DNA from: Gonatopus flavifemur
Taxonomy: Eukaryota > Arthropoda > Insecta > Hymenoptera > Dryinidae
Reading direction: 5' to 3'
Assembly (NCBI GenBank): GCA_018340375.1
Contig: JAFFJZ010000042.1
Coordinates: 434,001-498,000 of the forward strand
DNA length: 64,000 nucleotides
This document shows, piece by piece, positions 56,651 to 64,000 of the stretch. The notes under the pieces are model-generated. The model did not search any database and was not told the DNA's origin. It saw only the letters and a program-made list of their open reading frames with translations. Every line of letters begins with the position of its first letter. Position 1 is the stretch's first letter. The position numbers and the translations under genes were made by a program.

Positions 56651-57381
56651 CCCCACCCCTTCCGCCCTCTTATTGTGCTCGTGTGTGTATATTGAACCAG
56701 AGCGAAAAACAAACCGGTTTCAGAATGGAATCGTGATAGTGCGGAAAAGTTGCTACTCGTTAACACAAGTACAGGAAAAAAAATTTTCGAAATCGGACGT
56801 CATCTTCCATTCGCGCATCACGTTCAAAATTTTCGAATTCGAACGAAAATTTAACAAATCTGCACAAAATTGCAGAAGGGGTATATGCTGTCAAATTGAG
56901 CACATTCTTTGTATCTAACATAGCTTTGAGGCATAGAATAGGAAAAGAATTCCACACAACCCTCCTCTCCTCTTTCGAACCCCTTCGAAAGGGGGATAAT
57001 GGACAATTTCTGTTAAAAATAGCTTGTATTGCAGGAGGTGCAAATGGTAACCCACCGAGCTGATTTTTCGTACATAAGATGTGTTGATCCTGGCAGGATC
57101 GCCAGCTTCCCCGTGGATGATTGCGGGTCTTCCAGGGGGATATTCATGATACCCGTCCTTGATATCCTTTTTATCCATCCCTGGTAGTATCTGCTTCCTT
57201 TGCGTGATGGAGAGGATAAGTATCTCAGAGTTAGATCTTTTTTTTGAGTGGAATGAACTACTCGAGAGAGAATACAAACTGAGAGAAACGGAATCATCCT
57301 AATGCCAGAAACATCGGCAAAAACGGAAGGAAAGCAAGGGGAAACTACCTTCCTTGACATGTTTCAATACTTCCCGAGGAA
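56651..57381. other. intergenic, no gene recognised
   Basis: Moderately GC-rich sequence just upstream of the RTE endonuclease fragment; part may be its 5' untranslated region. ORFs on the minus strand have no recognisable domain. Confidence 0.35.
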
Positions 57382-58288
57382 ATGAAACCTCCTCCTCACC
57401 TGGAATATTATGTAACAAGAACAAACGAACAAATTAATAAATACATGATGGCGCTCTCTCGGGTAAAATATTCCGGAGGTCAACCAGTATCCCGTTCGGA
57501 TCTCCGGGTGGAGGCTACTCGAGGAAGCTTCATCAGCAAAGAACGGAAACCGAAGAATAGGATAGGGAAAAGGAACAACATTCCTCGAGTCGGAGCGTGG
57601 AATGTTAGATCACTGAGGCAAGCGGGAAAATTAGAAAATTTGAAATTAGAAATGAATAGGTTGGATATAGACGTAATGGGGATTAGCGAAATGAGACGGC
57701 CACAAGAGGGCGATTATCGGAGTGGGGATTATAGAATAATTCATACAGGATCAAAGAACGGTCAAGCAGGTGTAGGAATTGTAATGCGCAAAAGAGTAGG
57801 GAAATAGAATAGAAGATTATTTGCAACATAATGGACGTGTGATGATGGTCAGAATCAGAACAAAACCGGTAGACACCGTCATAGTCCAAGTATACATGCC
57901 CACATCTGCATATTTGGAGGAAGATATTGAAAAAACGTACGAAAAAATAGAAGAAGTGATAGAATATGTGAAGAGAGAAGAGAATTTGATAGTTATGGGG
58001 GAGTGGAATGCGGTAGTAGGACAAGGAAAAGAGGACAACATAATAGGAGATTTTGCGTTAGGGAGGAGGAACGATAGAGGACAACGTTTAGTCGAATTCT
58101 GTGAAAATCATAGGATGGTTATCACAAACACTTCATTTGAAAATCATCCGAAAAGAATCTACACTTGGAAAATGCCAGGAGATACAGCAAGATACCAAAT
58201 TGATTACATATTAGTGGAACAAGGATTCAGAAACCAAGTGAAAAACTGTAAAACTTATACCAGTGCAGATTGTGATGTAACGAATCAT
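57382..58288 (+). pseudogene. RTE-like endonuclease (APE-type) fragment
   Basis: ATG at 57,382. The exonuclease-endonuclease-phosphatase fold shows as VGAWNVRSLRQAGKLENL (Asn), DVMGISEMRRPQ (catalytic Glu), GVGIVM, IVQVYMPTSAY, LIVMGEWNAVVG (GDFNA-type motif with E for D), NDRGQRLVEFC, YTWKMPG and RYQIDYILV (Asp). A one-base excess in a GGG run near 57,799 shifts the frame, and reading continues at 57,800-58,288. After TSADCDVTNHH the sequence changes abruptly to unrelated GC-rich DNA, so the RT half is absent. The RT copies at 23,338 and 38,149 lack exactly this domain; one family is likely but unproven. Confidence 0.88.
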
Positions 58289-59735
58289 CACAAAGAGGGT
58301 CGCGAGATGGCACCACGCACGACCCCTATCGATCGTGATCGTAAACTTTCATAACGAGTCAGTTCACCCGAAAGAACATAGCTGTCGCTCGCTTATACGA
58401 GAATCGGGAACACATCTCCTCTCCCTCGCTATTCCTGTCCTCCTCTAATCTCTGCCCTCCTACTATTTGTTGAGGTTTCCCGTCCCCAAGGAGGCAGCGC
58501 GACTTATACCACGGATGCCTGGAAGGATTGGTTCGACACCAGGAGCCGATACCAATGCTATCTCGGCCGTTCCTTGATCGACAACCCCCAGGAGGCTGGA
58601 AACCCCCCGTGGGCAACACTATCTCTCTCCAACCCTGGACCACAGAGAGAGAGAGAAAGAGAGTAGGATGAGTCGTCTCCGAGGATGCCACCCCGTTCCT
58701 GGATCGGCGGAACAACGGCAGAGATCAACCCGACCACGCTGTACCCCTTCTCCCGGCCCCACCAAAGGATAGAAAAGGACATAAACACCCGCACCCAGAA
58801 AACCTCAACAACGCGCATGCGCACACTCACTTAACGAGTAGCTAGAAGCCACCACCGCCCGAACCCGTGAAACGAGCTCCAGAAGTAAGCTCCAACGGGA
58901 AGTCTCCGACGGGGTCTGTATAGGGTTTTGCGAACTCCCCTGTCGGGCAAGAAGAAGGAAGTGGCCACCTTGCATGTGACTTCTCGTATAACCGAGCGAT
59001 CGGCAAGTGCCACGGAAAGTTCTTTGGAGAAAACAAGAGAATATTACGTTACGGTGAGTGCCCGGTGCCATCGGAATTCGACACGTGTTAGAGGATTAAC
59101 CAAGCCTCCAGAGTTTTGACGGGGTGGAGTGCCGGTGCGGTGTTTTGCTGAAGCTTAAAAGTAGTAATACTGTGTCGCTCACGTGGCCTCCTCCACGTGC
59201 CCTTTCCCTTAATTCACCTCTTCCTCCCTTGATTTTATATAGTCACCCCCTTCGCCCGTGTTTGCCCTCCCCCGGTTAAATTGTATGGTCGCGGTTTCCC
59301 TATATTCTCCTTTTTCTCAGTTGATGTAAACGGCTTCATCCATGTAGAGTTGTCCCTCGCGATCGTGTCCTCCGTCTTTTCTCTCATTCCCTTGTGTTCC
59401 CCTGGTTATGGACCCTGATTGTATTCATATGTATATATTTTCTTATCATGACTTGGTCGTGTTGATTGTAGAGGCATTGACTTCAAAATAAACATACACG
59501 TGGCAACACACGTGTTTAACGTTATCTCCATACCGCATTATTTCCCCAATTAAAACAACCCACCCCCTCTCTCTGAGCTCCCCCTATCCCTTGACCCCTC
59601 CAACCTTATCGTGGACATATTACTTTCTCGATTTCAATATACTACAGGTCTCGCTGTGGTAAATCAATATCCACGACAGGAGTCGTGAAGGCGCTCAACA
59701 ACTAATGTGCCTTTGCGCATGGGTTCAGGGTATAT
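58289..59735. other. GC-rich noncoding block, possible LTR or leader sequence
   Basis: A sharp change of composition at 58,289. It contains a (GA)n tract at 58,647-58,663, a TATATAG box near 59,238, AAAATAAAC near 59,487, and ends near CGTGAAGGCGCTCAAC (59,685). Promoter plus polyadenylation-like signals in one block suggest an LTR, but no gag/pol and no partner LTR are visible. Several overlapping minus-strand ORFs reflect the GC content. Confidence 0.3.
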
Positions 59736-60012
59736 CCAGGACATAAAACAGGTCCAGGAAACGATAGAGTCGTTCCGTTGGGAGATTCTTCAGCACGCGC
59801 CTTACTCACCGAACCTTGCTCCATCCGATTACAACTTGTTTGCATCGATGGGATACGCACTTGCTGAGCAGCGCTTTACTTCTCACCAAGATATACGAAA
59901 ATGGCTCGATGACTGGTTTGCCTGAAAAGAGCAACAGTTCTTTTGGCGCGGAATCCACAAATTGCCAGAAAGATGGAAAAAATGTATAGATAGCGACGGA
60001 CAATACTTTGAA
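59736..60012 (+). pseudogene. mariner transposase C-terminal fragment
   Basis: Reads HAPYSPNLAPSDYNLFASMG (third-Asp region), RFTSHQDIRKWLDDWFA, a stop at 59,922-59,924, then KEQQFFWRGIHKLPERWKKC and DGQYF, the usual mariner C-terminal end. The N-terminal two thirds are missing. Closest in type to the relic at 52,880-53,839. Confidence 0.85.
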
Positions 60013-60115
60013 TACGTTACTTTGTATCATATCATTCCAGTAAACGTGTTTTTTCTGTACAAAAATTCCGGTTCCATACTTACACACTTGGTATTCCAAA
60101 GCTTCGGTCCCTGTC

Positions 60116-63100
60116 GTGTGTCACGCAAGAGTCGTTCAAAAGACCAAACGACTACATGATTGCTATTTTGCACTCCCTGAATCATATCAAAGGGACAAAA
60201 ACAGGGCTGGGAAACAGAATAAGTACAATTACTTAATTCATGAATCTTATAACACATTATCTGACATATCATCTCGCAAGTGCAAGATGGCACTACAATC
60301 AGGGTTCCCACCAAATTTTCAAACTGAGTTTTCCTGACTTTCCATGACCCATTTTGAAGAATTCCCATGACCGTTTGATTTGTGAAAATAGGCAACATGC
60401 AAATCATGGAAGGTGATACAATGCCTGCGTAGTAACTCACACGGCACAAATCTTCTGGCGACATCCTCAGGAAATCCTGGGGATGTTGCAGTATGCCCAG
60501 GATATCCTGAGGATTTCGCTGGGAGATTTTTGTTGTATAAGAAGAGGTAATGAACGAAACTATGGAATCACGAAATTAATTACGAAATTAAAACTGCACA
60601 TATCACCATCGAATATAGTATCAGATCAAAAAGAAAAAAATGAAAGACATGTACTCAAACTGTTCTTATAAGGATTCGGTATATTTACAGTCACAAATTA
60701 ATGATTCAACGAAAACTTCAACTCGAAACTTTGGAACTTTCTCTTATAGAAAATCAAGAGAACAGAATTTTTTTATTGTAGAGAAGCATAAAAGAATACA
60801 TTCGAAAATTGATTCACATATGGAATGTGAATAATGAAACAAACTTCACTTTTCATTTCAGAACTGAACTCAAAAATTAATATCACATATTTTAGCAAGA
60901 ATAATTATTATACAATACGTTCAGTTGGAACAAGAATAAATCATCAATCTGATGTTAAATAAGTGAAAGTATGAATGAAACTGTTTCAGTAGAGCATGAT
61001 GTATAATTATGAACATATATGTTCCATGTGCTAAAGTAAAATGCACCAAATTCAATACAAATTCTCCTTTCAGAAGAAAGCCATAGGATTACAGTACATA
61101 TACAACAAAAATAATCGCCTCCTCAAATAGAATTAATATAAAAACAGTGAACAGGTAGAAACATTCAACGAACGTAATAACGAATAACGAACGTAACCCG
61201 TCTTCAAGTACTTTGAGACCAGAGCAGGATTCTCTCCTATACAGCATACCAGTTCAAGAAGAGTTCATTGAGAGTTCAAATGGGATTCAAAGAATTCATT
61301 ATGAACTCTCAAGAAGCCTTTTTGAACTTCTGGGCTGTGTGAGGTGATTGATCCTGAATTTTTTTTTATCCAAAGATCAATTTAATTAAGTGAATATTAG
61401 TGACGTGAAATGGTTGGAACGATCTATTTGTTTCCTAGGGGAAAAATCAACCATGAAACACCCTTAATATCTGGAGAATTTCAACATTCACTGTAAGAAC
61501 CCCAAGCAATTGGGATTTCTCTTATGGGAATAAAATGATTCTTCTCATTCTCTAAACTCATCACCCTGCTAAAAATGCCAGACCAGATCCTTATACACTC
61601 TTGACCCGCATTTGTTTGGATTCATGTGCTTTTGTCTAGTTTGTACAACAGTGCTCATTTGATGTAAAAACCAGACAAAAGCACATGAAACCTGTCGAAT
61701 TCCGTTGAAAATCTTGCCAGCTTACATTTGGAATCATTTAGCATGGGACAAAAACCGATCGAAATCCAACTGAAAATTTTTCTTTCCGGTTCTGTCTGGT
61801 ATTTGATATGGGGTACCTTTTTCCATATCCAACAATCCGTATCGAATCACATCTATTTATTCATATATCTTCCTTTCTCACGCGTGTTTTTTTCTCCGAG
61901 GAAACATCATGATGTTGAGATTTTCCGAATTTTATCCTCCATAAAAATGTATTCCTTCGAATCTAAAAAATTGTACTTTGAATAAGTTCAAATAGACGTT
62001 TGGACCTGGTTCCTTTGCAAACAGTGAATATTCCTTCGTGACGTAAAAAAAATTCATTATTCGCTGTTATTTTGGAATAATACATTGATTCACAATCCGC
62101 TCTCTGAATAGTAATGAACAGTGTTTTTTCACTTTATCAAGAAAATACATTCGAATGAGAGAAAGGTCCACGGTACTATTCAGAGAGCGGGTTGTACATA
62201 TAGTTGTTTCAACGAGTCCGGTAGCAGTTCTAACGGAAATATTCTTGAACACGTTATTTTTGATGAATTCAAAAAATTTCTCTTCAACTGTATACCATCA
62301 TATACGTTCCTTCTATCACACGATAAATAACAAATTCTCAGATAACAGCAATAACATATCATATAAAGATGATTCCATTGGCACTGTGACCGGACTTTTG
62401 ACAATAACTGTACATGGAAACGATATTTTTGTCAAAGAAATATTCATTCGAACCGATCCAAATCATCATTTCTTAAATCCAAAGAAATACTTTTTCCTCC
62501 GCACATCTATTTGATGATTCCGGAAATTTTTTCTGACCAAAGGACGATTTCCCTGACTTTCCCTGACCAAAAATGAAGTTCCCTGACTTTCCATGACCAG
62601 AAGTCAATTTCCCTGACTTTCCAGGTCTGAGGGAACCCTGTACAATGCAATTGCGGAAGAACCTTTGAGAAATGTGTTTGTCCAAATCCTGTAGTTGTCA
62701 GCTGCAACTGCCATAAGGATAGGAAGATACCTACATTGGAGCTGAAGTTTCTTCACGCACAAAGACACCTCAGAATAGGTGAAATTGGATTGACGGTAGT
62801 TAAGAAGGAAACACAAAAACTCACATCCAGGTTACAGCTCGTCAGCTCAATCTGCTCAGCGTGCGAATGCAAAACTTGCCCGGTCCCCCCGTTGGCAGTA
62901 CCGATCCGGAAACAGGAGAGATCAATTTTGATGCCGATGATGATGATTCAGACCCTCAGCCCACACGTTTTTTCTGCCCTGTCAAGAAGCTCAAAGTTCT
63001 CACAGATGCGTCTGTCGCTTCCAACAACTGCTTTGACAAGTACTTGTTTCGGCCTGTCTGACAGAGCAACAGCTGCCATCACCTCTAGCGTGTCAAAAGA

Positions 63101-64000
63101 CCTAGGTTTTATTACTGATAGTTATCCGTCTCTGATCATTGATAGAAGCAAAATTGGAAGAGAAATAGAAAGTTGCAGAGTGAAACGTACTAATTTGGAA
63201 CGACAGGAATACAAAATGAACGCCCCAATGTGTGTATACTTTGATGGTGAGGCAGATAAAACTTCAGTGTTGGTTGAGAAAGGAGTAGAACGATACCAAT
63301 CTGTAAAAAAAGAGGATTATATTACAGTAATTGAGGAACCGGGTTCAAAGTATCTTCGCCATCCAGTACCTACCTCCAAAAGTGGGAAGGACACTGCTTT
63401 CTGCATCATAGATTATTTCGAAGAAAATGGAATAGATACTTCTAAAATTGACGTAGTTGGGACTGATGGGACAGCAACAAACACTGGCTGGAAACGGGGA
63501 GCAATTAAGTATATGGAAATGCGTTTGAAGAGGCGGATACAGTGGGTTATCTGTCCTCTACATTTTAATGAGCTACCTTCGAGGCATCTTGTAGGAACAT
63601 TTGACGGTACAACTGCAGGACTGAAGTCTTTGAGTGGCCCTCTGGGCGAACAGCTGGTTGCTTGCGAGTCTTTGTCTGTAGTTGCATTTGATAAAATTGA
63701 ATGTGTCATTCCACAAATTCACCCACAAATCCTGAGTGAAGACCAGAGATACCTGCATGACATTATCGTCTCCATTGCTGCTGGGTCTCGTTCCTCGGAC
63801 CTCGCGAATCGAGATCCGGGACCAATATCTCATGCCCGGTGGTTGACGGCAGCAGACCGGTTTTTGAGACTATATATTTTATTTGGAAACCCACCTGAAA
63901 ATCTCATCAACATCGTTACATACATCATGACAGTATACGTACTCATGTGGTTTGAAATTGAGACAAGATCTTCAATAGTTAAGGGACCTAAGCATATTTC
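60116..64000 (+). CDS. unknown gene with TDGTATNTGW motif, split by insertion, 3' partial
   Basis: One frame is open at 60,116-60,299. After removal of the 2.34-kb insertion and one copy of its TACAAT duplication, it continues without a stop from 62,647 to the window edge. The joined N-terminus reads SRKCKMALQCNCGRTFEKCV and VSCNCHKDRKIPTLELKFL, a Cys-rich segment. Around 62,860-63,055 an alternative frame (GSTDPETGEINFDADDDDSD) looks more protein-like, so paired indels are possible. From 63,060: SDRATAAITSSVSKDLGFIT, LIIDRSKIGRE, VYFDGEADKTSVL, IDVVGTDGTATNTGWKRGAI, WVICPLHFNELPSRHLVGTF, LANRDPG and SHARWLTAADRFLRLYI. I associate this with a multi-copy arthropod/cnidarian family of unknown function. 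Conserved Asp, His and R-W motifs hint at a transposase-like RNase H fold. The end lies beyond 64,000. Confidence 0.6.
61241..61340. mobile_element. MITE-like hairpin, ACAGCA family
   Basis: ACAGCATACCAGTTCAAGAAGAG on the left pairs loosely with CTTTTTGAACTTCTGGGCTGT on the right, with a GAATTCATTATGAACTC centre. Lies inside the CAGGGTTCCC element. Relative of 2,823-2,935 and 13,161-13,246. Confidence 0.55.
61563..61818. repeat. imperfect hairpin, AAATGCCAGAC arms
   Basis: AAAATGCCAGACCAGATCC near 61,570 pairs with GGTTCTGTCTGGTATTTG near 61,790. A second inverted pair, TTCATGTGCTTTTGTCT and AGACAAAAGCACATGAA, lies at 61,621-61,690. MITE-like, within the CAGGGTTCCC element. Confidence 0.5.

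Larger units (their letters stand above)
60300..62640. mobile_element. non-autonomous element, CAGGGTTCCC ends, 6-bp TACAAT duplication
   Basis: Begins CAGGGTTCCCACC and ends GGGAACCCTG. TACAAT is duplicated at 60,294-60,299 and 62,641-62,646. Excision of the element plus one duplication restores an open reading frame, which supports the boundaries. The motif CCTGACTTTCCATGACC occurs near both ends in the same orientation (once on the left; three CCCTGACTTTCC on the right). Palindromic CATCCTCAGGAAATCCTGG near 60,465 and smaller hairpins lie inside. 2,341 bp, with no transposase inside. CAGGG ends are usual for hAT-like elements, but those give 8-bp duplications, so the class is uncertain. 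Confidence 0.85.

Noticed and set aside
58359..59119. Overlapping Arg/Ser/Pro-rich ORFs around 58.4-59.1 kb
   Set aside because: GC-rich noncoding block in which all frames are long by composition. No domain recognised.

Overview
The window is transposon-dense, A+T-rich metazoan DNA, most likely from an insect or another arthropod. The evidence is the mix of element families (Transib, mariner, piggyBac, hAT, Sola-like and RTE-like elements plus many short hairpin MITEs), GT..AG introns inside transposase genes, and the lack of any operon structure. I recognise no certain single-copy host gene. Almost every protein-coding segment is a transposase, a reverse transcriptase or a relative of one, and most are broken.

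Layout. 1-6,600: MITEs, a degenerate ~260-bp tandem array, nested palindromes and no convincing gene. 6,677-12,103: a hAT (DUF4371-type) transposase relic whose C-terminal end is split by a 4.15-kb Sola-like element (7,860-12,008; 4-bp ATAT duplication; ~425-bp inverted ends). 13,100-14,900: short MITEs. 14,944-20,605: a complete-ended Transib element. Its ends begin with the CACAGTG heptamer, it has an exact 5-bp CTACG duplication, it carries an intron-containing RAG1-related transposase, and it has opposed arrays of a 121-bp repeat near each end. 20,790-21,375: a GC-rich block of unknown nature. 21,967-25,359: a ~1.07-kb-arm palindrome interrupted by an RTE-like retroelement. 26,393-29,046: a second giant palindrome carrying two head-to-head copies of a cysteine-rich ORF, followed directly by a DDE_Tnp_4-type (IS5/ISL2EU-like) transposase ORF with its D-D-E residues.

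30,385-36,180 is mostly repeats, including a tRNA-like Pol III promoter and a 2-kb GC-rich block resembling an LTR in reverse orientation. 36,180-40,615 is a three-layer nest: a foldback interrupted by a mariner (TA duplication, matching ends), itself interrupted by an RTE-like element (13-bp duplication). 44,036-48,636 is a TA-flanked MITE split by a second Sola-like element (44,194-48,578; AATT duplication; two 910-bp inverted ends; 520-codon transposase ORF). 50,000-53,860 holds minisatellites, a broken piggyBac transposase and an opposed mariner relic. 55,900-60,012 holds a MITE, an RTE-like endonuclease fragment, a GC-rich block and another mariner fragment. 60,116-64,000 holds a gene of a family whose function I do not know. 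It is split by a 2.34-kb CAGGGTTCCC-ended element with a 6-bp duplication, and runs off the right edge.

Functionally this is an archaeological record of insertions, not a cooperating gene set. Target-site duplications give a relative order at five nests: hAT before Sola-like; foldback before mariner before RTE; palindrome before RTE; MITE before Sola-like 2; unknown gene before the CAGGGTTCCC element. The freshest-looking element is the 910-bp-TIR Sola-like one. The Transib has perfect terminal structure but a transposase with at least two N-terminal reading-frame lesions. Frame and motif statements come from reading the sequence by eye. Family names come from remembered motifs and were not checked by database search.
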